44,879 nucleotides of DNA, taken from Deltaproteobacteria bacterium (GTDB taxonomy: Bacteria; Desulfobacterota; Desulfobulbia; Desulfobulbales; SURF-16). The notes beneath the pieces were generated by a model. That model did no database searches, was not told the DNA's origin, and was given only the letters and a program-made list of their open reading frames with translations. The stretch covers positions 1 through 44,879 of the forward strand of contig JACRCD010000001.1 in the NCBI GenBank assembly GCA_016219175.1, written 5' to 3'. Position 1 is the first letter of the stretch. Each line of letters opens with the position of its first letter. Made by a program: the position numbers and the translations under genes. Shown piece after piece: positions 8,066 through 15,996 of this stretch.

Positions 8066-9184
8066 ATGGCATTTGATGATCAGCAACCACCCTGGGGCCA
8101 AAAAAAACGCCCCTCTTCTCCGGAAGAAATGATTGCCGCTCTTTTGAAAAAAATCAAAGAGAGCTTTGAGGACAGCGGAGACAAAGGCGGGGGCCGGGGC
8201 CAGGGAGCAACAACCCCCGCCGGACCTCCTGATATCGGCGGCGGCATCATGAAGGTGCTGACGGTCGTCGCGGTTATTTTTCTTATTCAGATCATTTACT
8301 CATCGTTTTACACGATCCAGCCCGGTGAAAAAGGGGTTGTGCTGCGTCTGGGGAAATTTAGCAAGTTCGCCTCCTCCGGTCTCAACTTCAAGGTCCCGCT
8401 CATTGACGAGGTGGTGAAGGTCGATGTGGAAACCGTGCGCAAGCTGGAATTCGGCTTCCGCACCAAGGTGCCGGGCCAGCAGTCTATCTTTGTCAAGGAG
8501 GGGTATGATATGGAGTCCCTCATGCTGACCGGCGATAAGAATGTCATCGATGTGGAATGGATTGTTCAGTACAAGGTTCAGGATCCTTTCCAGTTTGTCT
8601 TCAAGGTGGGAGATGTCGACCAGGCCGTGCGCGATGTCTCGGAAATGGCCGTCCGCACCATTGTCGGCAATCAGGATTTCGATTATGTGCTCAGCAACCG
8701 GGAGGTTATCGAGGCAGCCACGGCCCGGGAGCTGCAGAGCAGCCTGAACAGGTATGAAAGCGGGGTCAAGGTGTTGACCGTGAAGCTGCAGGATGTCAAT
8801 CCTCCTGATTCGGTCAAGCCCGCCTTTAATGAGGTGAATGAGGCTGATCAGGATATGAAGCGTCTGGTCAACGAGGCTGAGCAGACCTATAACAAATTGA
8901 TCCCCAAGGCCCGTGGCGACGCAAAAAAAATGCTTGAGGAAGCGCATGGCTATGCTATTGAGCGCACCAACCTGGCCAAGGGTGAAAGCGCCCGTTTTCT
9001 GGCGGTGCTGGCGGAGTATAAAAAAGCGGAAGATGTAACCAGAAAGAGAATGTACCTGGAAACCATGCAGAAGGTGCTGCCCGCGGTCACGGATATCTAT
9101 GTTATCGAGAAGGGGCAGCAGTCGATTCTGCCTTTCCTGGATCTGTCCGGTAGCCGCAAGTCAGCGGTTCAAGAAGCGAAATAA
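8066..9184 (+). CDS. hflK: FtsH protease modulator HflK
   Basis: SPFH/prohibitin family membrane protein of 372 aa. In E. coli HflK and HflC form a large complex around the FtsH protease and modulate its access to membrane substrates. The protein has a Gly/Pro-rich hydrophilic start (QQPPWGQKKRP), a signal-anchor helix (about 57-75, VLTVVAVIFLIQIIYSSFY) and then the SPFH domain beginning IQPGEKGVVLRLGKF. The helical tail is rich in Ala/Glu and includes NEAEQTYNKLIPKARGDAKK. It starts at ATG 8066 after a modest GAACGAGA. hflC follows after 11 bases, so the two are one operon. ftsH itself is not in the window. Confidence 0.93.
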   Translation: MAFDDQQPPWGQKKRPSSPEEMIAALLKKIKESFEDSGDKGGGRGQGATTPAGPPDIGGGIMKVLTVVAVIFLIQIIYSSFYTIQPGEKGVVLRLGKFSKFASSGLNFKVPLIDEVVKVDVETVRKLEFGFRTKVPGQQSIFVKEGYDMESLMLTGDKNVIDVEWIVQYKVQDPFQFVFKVGDVDQAVRDVSEMAVRTIVGNQDFDYVLSNREVIEAATARELQSSLNRYESGVKVLTVKLQDVNPPDSVKPAFNEVNEADQDMKRLVNEAEQTYNKLIPKARGDAKKMLEEAHGYAIERTNLAKGESARFLAVLAEYKKAEDVTRKRMYLETMQKVLPAVTDIYVIEKGQQSILPFLDLSGSRKSAVQEAK

Positions 9185-9195
9185 GGGAGAACAGC

Positions 9196-10128
9196 GTGAA
9201 TATATTTGTACGGTATGCATTAATTGCCCTGGTCATTGGCGGCGGCGTCACGGTATGGGATGGTTTTTTTATCCTGCCGGAAGGTTCACAGGCTGTGGTC
9301 ACCCAATTCGGCGCGCCCGTCAACGAGTCTTTAACGGAGGCCGGTCTGCACTTCAAAACCCCTTTTATCCAGGATGTGCGGTTTTTTGAAAAACGCATCA
9401 TGATCTGGGATGGCGACCCAAATCAGATTCCCACCAACGATAAAACCTTTGTCTATATCGATGCCACCGCCCGCTGGAAAATCTCCGATGCCCTGCGTTT
9501 TCTGCAGGCGGTGGATAATGTGCCGCGCGCCCAGACCCTGCTGGATGACATTATTGACAGTACGATCCGCGATCTGGTCAATAAAAATAATCTGGTGGAG
9601 ATAATCAGAAGTTCCGATTGGGAGCCGGGGCATTTTACCCCCGGGGTGGCTGAAGAGGAAAAATCCGAACCCATCAAGCTGGGCCGGGACAAGATCTCGG
9701 AGATGATCTATGAGGCAGCCTCCAAGCTCACCGTTGATTACGGCATTGAGCTGGTTGATGTCATGCTGAAACGGGTCAACTACATCGATACCGTGCGGGA
9801 GAAGGTTTATGAACGCATGATTTCGGAAAGAAAGAGAATCGCGGCTGAGAAACGCTCTTTCGGTGAAGGCGAGAAGGCCGAGATTCTGGGCAAGGTTGAA
9901 CGGGAATTGAAACAGATAAACTCCCAGGCCACCCGGGAGACGGAAGAGATCAAAGGCAAGGCCGACGCCGAGGCCGCGGGCATTTATGCCGATGCCTATA
10001 ACAGGGATCCGGGGTTTTATGCCTTTTCCAAAAGTCTTGAGGCGTACCAGAATTCTTTTGGGGCAAATACCAGGATGATCCTTTCATCTGATTCGGAATT
10101 TTACAAATATCTGCATGCCGTGAAGTAG
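9196..10128 (+). CDS. hflC: FtsH protease modulator HflC
   Basis: SPFH/prohibitin family membrane protein of 310 aa, partner of HflK. It has an N-terminal anchor helix (about 4-22), followed by an SPFH domain starting PEGSQAVVTQFGAPV. The family region VDVMLKRVNYIDTVREKVYE is clear, followed by ERMISERKRIAAEKRSFGEG and an Ala/Glu-rich coil with ADAEAAGIYADAYNRDPGFY, all typical of HflC. The start is a GTG at 9196 with AAGGGAGA five bases upstream, only 11 bases after hflK. The end of the gene converges on the zinc-protein gene with 3 bases between them, leaving no room for a separate terminator. Confidence 0.94.
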   Translation: MNIFVRYALIALVIGGGVTVWDGFFILPEGSQAVVTQFGAPVNESLTEAGLHFKTPFIQDVRFFEKRIMIWDGDPNQIPTNDKTFVYIDATARWKISDALRFLQAVDNVPRAQTLLDDIIDSTIRDLVNKNNLVEIIRSSDWEPGHFTPGVAEEEKSEPIKLGRDKISEMIYEAASKLTVDYGIELVDVMLKRVNYIDTVREKVYERMISERKRIAAEKRSFGEGEKAEILGKVERELKQINSQATRETEEIKGKADAEAAGIYADAYNRDPGFYAFSKSLEAYQNSFGANTRMILSSDSEFYKYLHAVK

Positions 10129-10131
10129 ATA

Positions 10132-10788
10132 TCACTTTTCGTCGGCGGCGGGGTAGGCCGGGCGCTGGCTTGCCGCGTCAAAGGGGATGCGGCCCTTGGC
10201 GGCCAGCTGCTCGTGAAAAGATGCCAGGTCTTCCTCGCTGGTCAGTTTGTTTTTGCCGGTTATGGTAAAACGGCACGGGCAATTGGTGAGCTGGCCGCCA
10301 CACCAGGGGCAGACCTCCACCGGGCAGCCCAGGGTATGAAATTCGCCGTTTGCCGCGGAGCAGAGCGGACAGAGATTCATGTCCGCGTTTGCCGGGGTAT
10401 AGGCAGGGAAGCGGGAGATATCCTTTAATTTCTTGATGCTTTCCTCGCGGTCGGCATAGCCGAAAAAATTAAGCACTTCACTGTCCCAGATCCCCTGGGA
10501 AACGCTGCCGAGAAATTCCGCCTGTTCCTGGCTGACCACATAGAGGTAGTTGTCAATCTCCGTGGTGGCGCAGAGCAGGAAAATTCCCTGTTTCAGAGAA
10601 ACGACCCGCACCCCCTTGATGGCGTCATCAAGACCTTCCGGTAAAAAACTGTAAAAGGCGTGAAACAGGTTGAGTCCGATCCTGTCGTTGCTGAATTCCT
10701 CCAGCAGGGCAAGGGGTTGTTTCATCGCGTCAGCAGGGACAGCGTACTGCATGAGCAGTTTGATCTCTTCTATTTTTTTGCTGATCAT
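10132..10788 (-). CDS. Uncharacterised protein with C-terminal zinc-binding Cys/His cluster
   Basis: Protein of 218 aa with no family I can name confidently. The N-terminal about 130 residues look like a compact alpha/beta domain without signal or membrane segments. The C-terminal part has a dense cluster: CPLC, then a His, then GCPVEVCPWCGGQLTNCPC, which should bind one or two zinc ions. After it comes KGRIPFDA..QRPAYP, a tail I associate with similar hypothetical proteins. Its ATG overlaps the thiE stop (ATGA), so translation is likely coupled to thiE. That linkage does not by itself show a thiamine role. Confidence 0.7.
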   Translation of the reverse strand: MISKKIEEIKLLMQYAVPADAMKQPLALLEEFSNDRIGLNLFHAFYSFLPEGLDDAIKGVRVVSLKQGIFLLCATTEIDNYLYVVSQEQAEFLGSVSQGIWDSEVLNFFGYADREESIKKLKDISRFPAYTPANADMNLCPLCSAANGEFHTLGCPVEVCPWCGGQLTNCPCRFTITGKNKLTSEEDLASFHEQLAAKGRIPFDAASQRPAYPAADEK

Positions 10789-11474
10789 ATTCCGCTTCTC
10801 CCTGCCTCTTTTCCCCTGTTGATCGCCTCAATCCAGCGTTTTGTTTCCTCGGCAATGTCTTCGGCCCGGGTCAAGGCCGTGACCACGGCAATGCGGCTCG
10901 CCCCCAATGCGGTCAACCGCTGGACGTGCTCCAGTTTAATGCCGCCCATGACGGTAAAGGGCAGGTCTGATTCGCCAGAGTAGTCGCTGATGCCCTTTTC
11001 CCCGATAAATTCGAGCAGGCCGGATTTGGTTGCGGTCTTAAACAGCGGTCCGATGTTATAATAGCTTGCCCCCCGCTCCCTGGCCGAGGCCGCCTGATCC
11101 TTTGTGTTTGCCGATACCCCGATAAGAAGGTCAGGAGCCAGTTCGCGCACGGCCCGGGCCGGGAGATCGCTGTTGCCCAGATGAACGCCGTCCGCCTCCG
11201 CCAGCAGGGCGATGTCCACTCTGTTGTTGATGATAAAGAGGGCGCCTGCTTCAGCTGTTTTGCGCCGGAACAGCAGCGCCTTTTCATAAACCGTCCGGTC
11301 GTCTGAAAGCTTGTCCCGCAGCTGCACGATACGGGCTCCCCCTGCCAGAACAGCCTCAAGCCACTCCTCATCGCTCCTGCCGCAGGCAAGTTTTTCGCAG
11401 GAAACAGGATAAACGGTAACCTGTTCAATAAATTGCGTCAGCCTTTGCTGATAACGCGCGCTGGGTCTCTTCAT
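10785..11474 (-). CDS. thiE: Thiamine phosphate synthase
   Basis: Enzyme of 229 aa joining HMP-diphosphate and the thiazole phosphate to form thiamine phosphate. It is a TIM barrel with the family's recognisable motifs: VQLRDK (substrate phosphate site), FIINNRVDIA, ADGVHLG (metal and substrate binding), LIGVSANT, YYNIGPLFKTATK and MGGI near the C-terminus. The frame is open far upstream, but the start is the ATG at 11474 (MKRPSAR), preceded by GGAAG at 6 bases. The stop overlaps the next gene's start. No TPP riboswitch (THI element) is visible in the upstream 340 bases, and no other thi gene is in the window. It is divergent from gltA. Confidence 0.92.
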   Translation of the reverse strand: MKRPSARYQQRLTQFIEQVTVYPVSCEKLACGRSDEEWLEAVLAGGARIVQLRDKLSDDRTVYEKALLFRRKTAEAGALFIINNRVDIALLAEADGVHLGNSDLPARAVRELAPDLLIGVSANTKDQAASARERGASYYNIGPLFKTATKSGLLEFIGEKGISDYSGESDLPFTVMGGIKLEHVQRLTALGASRIAVVTALTRAEDIAEETKRWIEAINRGKEAGRSGI

Positions 11475-11819
11475 GTTTGCTTCCAGTGTGTTATCCCTCG
11501 TCCTGTTCCGCCTCGGACAAATCCCCGGGCCGAATGTTACTTGTTGAAAATTGGCTGAAATTTGCATATAATCGGTTCTTATATAATTATTATGGCGCCG
11601 TTCGTCAATCAACGATGAACCCGTAAACATGACCCGCGTCAAAACTTGGACCTTTTTTGCTTCCTGTTTCCTCCACACGCCGGCAAGTTTGGCAAAGAAT
11701 GATGCAGCTCTCTTGGTGAATTGCTGATCAGGCATGCAAGCCGGTTTCCCTTGCCAGACAAAGCTGAGCAGAACATGAAAGTGACAAGTGAGTGGCTGTA
11801 AAACCATAAGGATGAAACT
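11475..11819. other. Divergent intergenic region between thiE and gltA
   Basis: About 345 bases with no gene. It holds a very good gltA-directed promoter at 11544-11572. A stretch near 11614 (GATGAACCCGTAAA) faintly resembles the left end of repeat R1 but is too short to call. I see no riboswitch. Confidence 0.5.
11544..11572 (+). promoter_or_regulatory. Sigma70-type promoter of gltA
   Basis: TTGAAA (11544-11549), a 17-base spacer and a perfect TATAAT (11567-11572). This would give a leader of about 240 bases before gltA, unusually long; I see no obvious structured element in it. Confidence 0.65.
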
Positions 11820-13127
11820 ATGTTGGATAACTTTGTCTCTGATAAAAAAGCACAGCTTATACTGGATGGCAAAACCTACACCTTGCCGATTATAGAAGGG
11901 ACAGAGGGTGAAAAAGCCATAGATATCAGACGGTTGCGAGCTGAGACCGGCTATGTGACCATTGATTCCGGCTATATGAATACCGGTTCCTGCGCCAGCG
12001 CCATCACCTTTCTTGATGGCGAGAAAAGTATTTTGAATTACCGGGGGTACGCCATCGAGGATCTGGCGGAAAATTGTTCCTTTGTCGAGGTGGCGTATCT
12101 GCTGGTGCACGGCAGCCTTCCCACCCAGGTTCAGTTGTCGGAGTTCAGCCGGCTCTTGGGGGGCTTTGCCCTGCTCCACGAGGATATGATTCATTTCTTT
12201 GATCATTTTCCGCCTTACGCCCCCCCCATGTCCATTCTTTCCTCCATGGTCAATTCTCTCTGCAATTTTTATCCGGAGATGAATGACAATCCCGGTGAGA
12301 ATATTGACATGATGGCGGCCAGGCTCATCTCCAAAATCCGCACCATTGCCGCTTTCTCCTACAAAAAATCCATGGGCCAGCCGCTGGTCTATCCCCGGCA
12401 TGACTACTCCTACTGCGCCAATTTTCTCAACATGATGTTTGATTCCCCGGTCAAGCCTTATCAGGTGAGTGATGCCGTGGTTGCCGCCTTGAACAAACTG
12501 CTCATCCTTCATGCCGACCATGAGCAGAACTGTTCAACCTCCACCGTCAGGCTGGTCGGCAGCGCCAGGGTGAATCTCTATGCCTCCATTTCGGCGGGCA
12601 TCAGCGCCCTGTGGGGTCCCCTGCATGGCGGGGCAAACCAGGCTGTTATCGAAATGCTTGAAAAGATTTTCGAGAGCGGCGGCGATTACATGAAATATCT
12701 TGATAAGGCCAAGGACCCGAAGGATCCTTTCCGCCTCGTCGGGTTCGGACACCGGGTTTATAAGAGCCATGACCCGCGTTCCCGCATCATCAAGAATGCC
12801 TGTGATCAGGTGCTCGCCTCGATAGGCGTTACCTCGGATCCTCTGCTTGATATCGCCAGGGAAATTGAAGAGGTAGTTTTGAAAGACGAGTATTTCCTGG
12901 AGAGGAACCTCTATCCCAATGTGGATTTCTATAGCGGCATTATTTACCGGGCCATCGGCATCCCGAACAATATGTTTACCGTGATGTTCGCCCTTGGCCG
13001 TTTGCCGGGCTGGATAGCGCACTGGAAAGAGATGTGGGATGACCCGAACTGGCGTATCGGCCGGCCAAGGCAGATTTATACCGGGCCCAAGCGCCGGCCC
13101 TTTGTTCATATCAGCGAACGGATTTGA
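11820..13127 (+). CDS. gltA: Citrate synthase (type II)
   Basis: Cytoplasmic TCA-cycle enzyme condensing oxaloacetate and acetyl-CoA to citrate, 435 aa, the usual length of the hexameric NADH-regulated bacterial type. The catalytic triad is visible: His269 in LWGPLHGGAN, His311 in GFGHRVYK and Asp369 in NVDFYSG. The N-terminal beta-rich domain (about 10-60) found in type II enzymes is present. An AAGGA lies 7 bases before the ATG. It is monocistronic, with its own promoter at 11544 and a strong terminator at 13161. Its presence says the organism has a Si-type synthase rather than only the Re-type known in some sulfate reducers. Confidence 0.97.
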   Translation: MLDNFVSDKKAQLILDGKTYTLPIIEGTEGEKAIDIRRLRAETGYVTIDSGYMNTGSCASAITFLDGEKSILNYRGYAIEDLAENCSFVEVAYLLVHGSLPTQVQLSEFSRLLGGFALLHEDMIHFFDHFPPYAPPMSILSSMVNSLCNFYPEMNDNPGENIDMMAARLISKIRTIAAFSYKKSMGQPLVYPRHDYSYCANFLNMMFDSPVKPYQVSDAVVAALNKLLILHADHEQNCSTSTVRLVGSARVNLYASISAGISALWGPLHGGANQAVIEMLEKIFESGGDYMKYLDKAKDPKDPFRLVGFGHRVYKSHDPRSRIIKNACDQVLASIGVTSDPLLDIAREIEEVVLKDEYFLERNLYPNVDFYSGIIYRAIGIPNNMFTVMFALGRLPGWIAHWKEMWDDPNWRIGRPRQIYTGPKRRPFVHISERI

Positions 13128-13160
13128 CCGGCTGCGAAAATGTTCAATAAGCAGGTGAAA

Positions 13161-13196
13161 ATCCACGGCAGCAGACGCTGCCGTGGATTTTTTTTT
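13161..13196 (+). terminator. Rho-independent terminator of gltA
   Basis: Perfect 12-bp stem ATCCACGGCAGC/GCTGCCGTGGAT (13161-13172, 13177-13188) around an AGAC loop, followed by a run of nine T. Confidence 0.92.
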
Positions 13197-13222
13197 GAAA
13201 AATTCAAGGCAAGGGGTATAGT
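13195..13222 (+). promoter_or_regulatory. Promoter of the SprA-like gene
   Basis: TTGAAA (13195-13200), a 16-base spacer and TATAGT (13217-13222), just after the gltA terminator and about 47 bases before the next start codon. Confidence 0.5.
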
Positions 13223-13269
13223 CTGCCGATAAGAAGAGTGATAGGCTAAATTTTATATTTTTTACTCAC

Positions 13270-14217
13270 ATGACCGCACTTAACTCAATACTTGCCAAAA
13301 TATACTCCCCGCCTGGCCTGGTGGCTGGTAGGGATCTCTCAGTAGAGCCCCGCCCTGCCCCACGGGATCGGCAGGCGCCAGGGGAGGGTGATGTCTTCCG
13401 TGCCGGCCAGCATTGGCGGAACAGGGCCGCGGGTGACAACTCCGGGCTTGCCGCCTCCGGCTGCCGGTGCGGCGGCTGTTCCGCCTGTGCCGCCCAGGCT
13501 TACGCTGTTCAGGCAAAAAGCATGTCCGCGGACTCCGTGGTTGGGGAGAATAAAGGGGAGCAGGGTGCTGCCGGCAAGATCGGCTCGCCAAGGGAAGCGG
13601 AGGCGGAAGAGAAGGAGCAGGGAACAGATGAAGCCGGAGGCGAGCGTGATACGCCCCGGACCCGGGTTAAAGGCCGGGACGGAGAACCCCTCAGTTCCGA
13701 GGAGGTGGTGCAACTTCTTGAGTTGAAAAAGGCTGATGCCGCGGTGCGCGCCCATGAACAGGCCCATCTTGCCGCAGCCGGGGGCTTGGCCAAGGGCGGC
13801 GCCTCCTTTGCCTATCAAAGAGGCCCGGATGGCCGCAATTATGCAGTGGCCGGAGAGGTGCGGATCGATACCTCCAGGGGCGCCACCCCCGAGGAGACCG
13901 TGGCCAAGATGGCGCGGGTCAGGGCCGCGGCATTAGCGCCGGCCAATCCTTCGCCGCAGGACAGGAAAGTTGCCCAGTCGGCTTCCGTTGCCATGTCCGA
14001 GGCCCGGCTGGAGCTCAATCTCGATAAACGGGGCGCAAAAGAACAGGTCGAGGAAGAAGCCGGACAAGGTCTTGCCGAGGAAAAAGCAGAGGGAGAGGCC
14101 GTGAAAGATGAGGCGGGGCAAGGTCTCGGCAAGCAGCCGGCCCAGATGACAACCAGGGTGGCCTCGCTCTATCTGGCCAAGGCCGGGGGGCCGGGAGTTT
14201 TCCACCAGTCAGCCTGA
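13270..14217 (+). CDS. Putative metalloprotease, SprA-related (CJM1_0395-like) family
   Basis: Protein of 315 aa. The recognisable core runs from about residue 130 to 250: a sequence like DGEPLSSEEVVQLLELKKAD, then RAHEQAHLAAAGG with an HExxH zinc-protease-like motif (His162, Glu163, His166), then YAVAGEVRIDTS and a T-P-E-E-T-V-A-K-M segment. This matches the conserved domain of the SprA-related family, whose members are annotated as putative metalloproteases without, to my knowledge, a proven activity. The N-terminal 120 residues are low-complexity and contain a Cys cluster CRCGGCSAC (65-73). The C-terminus is a Glu/Ala/Gly-rich disordered tail. No signal peptide is seen. The start codon lacks a good Shine-Dalgarno. 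Confidence 0.75.
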   Translation: MTALNSILAKIYSPPGLVAGRDLSVEPRPAPRDRQAPGEGDVFRAGQHWRNRAAGDNSGLAASGCRCGGCSACAAQAYAVQAKSMSADSVVGENKGEQGAAGKIGSPREAEAEEKEQGTDEAGGERDTPRTRVKGRDGEPLSSEEVVQLLELKKADAAVRAHEQAHLAAAGGLAKGGASFAYQRGPDGRNYAVAGEVRIDTSRGATPEETVAKMARVRAAALAPANPSPQDRKVAQSASVAMSEARLELNLDKRGAKEQVEEEAGQGLAEEKAEGEAVKDEAGQGLGKQPAQMTTRVASLYLAKAGGPGVFHQSA

Positions 14218-14241
14218 TGCGGGGCCATCATTGGCGGTAAA

Positions 14242-14448
14242 TCAGAGGCTGCCGCACATCACCAGGTAATTCTCGCATTCCCGGCGGTTTATAAAGGGGC
14301 AGGGTTCTTTCTGAAACCATTGGGATTTCGGGCACCAGTAGCGGTTTTTAAAAGGTTCGTTGCAGCCGTTTTTTGAAAGTTGCCGGCGCTGTTTTCCGCC
14401 GCTGACTACCACGTTGCCGTTGAGTGCAAATCTCCAAATCGTTGCCAT
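14242..14448 (-). CDS. Small Cys-rich hypothetical protein
   Basis: Protein of 68 aa, MATIWRFALNG onward, with five Cys (29, 39, 50, 58, 65) and many aromatic and basic residues. The pattern suggests metal binding or disulphides, but I do not recognise the family. The gene is supported by an excellent AAGGAGGG Shine-Dalgarno 6 bases before its ATG; the open frame extends upstream to 14514, but that start has no such signal. It is divergent from the aminotransferase gene. It ends 24 bases from the convergent SprA-like gene. Confidence 0.6.
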   Translation of the reverse strand: MATIWRFALNGNVVVSGGKQRRQLSKNGCNEPFKNRYWCPKSQWFQKEPCPFINRRECENYLVMCGSL

Positions 14449-14518
14449 AATCTTCCCTCCTTGGAAAATCCTGCATACATATCTCATCGGCATCATGGCC
14501 GGATAGATTAACACCTGG

Positions 14519-14547
14519 TTGACTATCTTTTCCGGGTGTGGTAGAAA
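14519..14547 (+). promoter_or_regulatory. Possible promoter of the aminotransferase gene
   Basis: TTGACT (14519-14524), a 17-base spacer and TAGAAA (14542-14547). The -10 is weak. Just before the ribosome site is a small hairpin TTCCC-TTCG-GGGAA (14577-14590) with a stable UUCG loop. Confidence 0.35.
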
Positions 14548-14603
14548 AAAAAGTTCAATTTTTAATCTTTTTTATTTTCCCTTCGGGGAAGAGGAACGGA
14601 TAG

Positions 14604-15908
14604 ATGCGTACAGACATAGTGCATAGCGGTGCGGGTGAGCTGACATACGAGATTCGCAACATTGTCAATGTCGGCGAGAAATTACAGAAACTGGGCATTA
14701 AGACCTATTGGGAAAATATCGGTGATCCGGTGGCCAAGGGGGAGAAGATTCCTGTCTGGATGAAGGAAATCGTGGCGGAACTGGTCATGGAAGATGCCAG
14801 TTATGGCTATTCCCCGACCCGCGGCATGCTGGAGACCAGGCAGTTTATCGCCGAGCGGCGTAACAGCCGGGGCGGCGCTCAGATAGATGCCAATGATATC
14901 CTTTTTTTCAACGGCCTGGGCGATGCCATCACCAAGATCTTCGGTTTTCTGCGCGCCACCGCCCGGGTGGTGGTCCCCACCCCGAGCTACACCACCCATT
15001 CCTCCGCCGAAGCGGCCCATGCCGGCGACAGGCCGGTGACCTATATCCTTGATCCGGAAAACAACTGGTACCCTGATCTGGATGATCTGGAAAAAAGAAT
15101 CAAATATAACCCGGCGGTGGCCGGTATTCTGATCATCAATCCGGATAATCCCACCGGCGCGGTTTATCCCGAGTCAATCCTGCGCGGCATGGTTGAGCTG
15201 GCCCGCCGCTATGACCTTTTCGTCATCTGCGATGAGGTTTATCACAACATCGTTTATAACGGTAAAAAAACGGTGCCGATATCGGAAATCGTCGGGGAGG
15301 TGCCGGCCATTGCCATGCGGGGCGTGTCCAAGGAGATGCCCTGGCCCGGGTCCCGCTGCGGCTGGATTGAGGTCTATAACGGCCATCGCGATCCGATGTT
15401 TGAGAAATATGTGAATTCAATTCTCAATTCCAAGATGGTCGAGGTCTGCTCAACCACCCTGCCGCAAAAGGCATTCCCCAGGATCGTCAGCCATCCTGAG
15501 TACGCTAACTACCTGGCGGAGCGCGTGGCCCGGTATGAGAAGTGCTCCAACATTGCCTATGAGTGCCTGAAAGGTATTAATGGGCTCATCGTCAACCGCA
15601 CCAACGGCGCTTTTTACATGAGCGTGGCCTTCCAGGAAGGGGCGCTGACCCACAAGCAGACCCTGGAGATTGAAAGCGGCCAGGTGCGGGCCGAGATCGA
15701 GAGACTGGTCAGTCCGGCCAATGTCTCGCTTGATAAGCGCTTTGTCTATTATCTGCTTGGCGCCACCGGCATCTGCGTGGTGCCGCTCTCCTCATTTGCC
15801 ACGCCAATGCAGGGATTCAGGGTGACCCTGCTGGAAAGGGATGAGGCGACCTTCCGCATGATTTTTGAGACCATTGCCGAGAATATCAGAAAGTATCTTG
15901 CCTCGTAA
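14604..15908 (+). CDS. Class I/II PLP-dependent aminotransferase
   Basis: Cytoplasmic fold-type I aminotransferase of 434 aa. Family landmarks: GYSPTRGMLETR near residue 73, INPDNPTGAVY (the Asn that contacts PLP), CDEVYHNIVY (the Asp pairing with the pyridine nitrogen) and Lys243 in RGVSKEMPWPGSRCGW, the Schiff-base lysine. The C-terminal substrate-carboxylate Arg lies in GFRVTLL. These features fit alanine- or aspartate-type transaminases (AlaA/AspC-like), but the substrate cannot be fixed from sequence. A GAGGAACGG Shine-Dalgarno precedes the ATG. A bidirectional terminator separates it from the convergent carbonic-anhydrase-like gene. Confidence 0.9.
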   Translation: MRTDIVHSGAGELTYEIRNIVNVGEKLQKLGIKTYWENIGDPVAKGEKIPVWMKEIVAELVMEDASYGYSPTRGMLETRQFIAERRNSRGGAQIDANDILFFNGLGDAITKIFGFLRATARVVVPTPSYTTHSSAEAAHAGDRPVTYILDPENNWYPDLDDLEKRIKYNPAVAGILIINPDNPTGAVYPESILRGMVELARRYDLFVICDEVYHNIVYNGKKTVPISEIVGEVPAIAMRGVSKEMPWPGSRCGWIEVYNGHRDPMFEKYVNSILNSKMVEVCSTTLPQKAFPRIVSHPEYANYLAERVARYEKCSNIAYECLKGINGLIVNRTNGAFYMSVAFQEGALTHKQTLEIESGQVRAEIERLVSPANVSLDKRFVYYLLGATGICVVPLSSFATPMQGFRVTLLERDEATFRMIFETIAENIRKYLAS

Positions 15909-15947
15909 AACCGTCCGCAAAGGTAGCGGGTATTCATAACCGGCGCC

Positions 15948-15996
15948 AAGCCTACAGCCTATAGTCTAACAGTCTATAGGCTGAGCTTATTTTTGC
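15948..15996. terminator. Bidirectional terminator between two convergent genes
   Basis: Perfect 10-bp stem CAGCCTATAG/CTATAGGCTG (15955-15964, 15974-15983), extended outward by AAGC/GCTT. On the plus strand TTATTTTT follows. It sits between the aminotransferase and the end of the exported CA-like gene at 15987. Confidence 0.75.
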
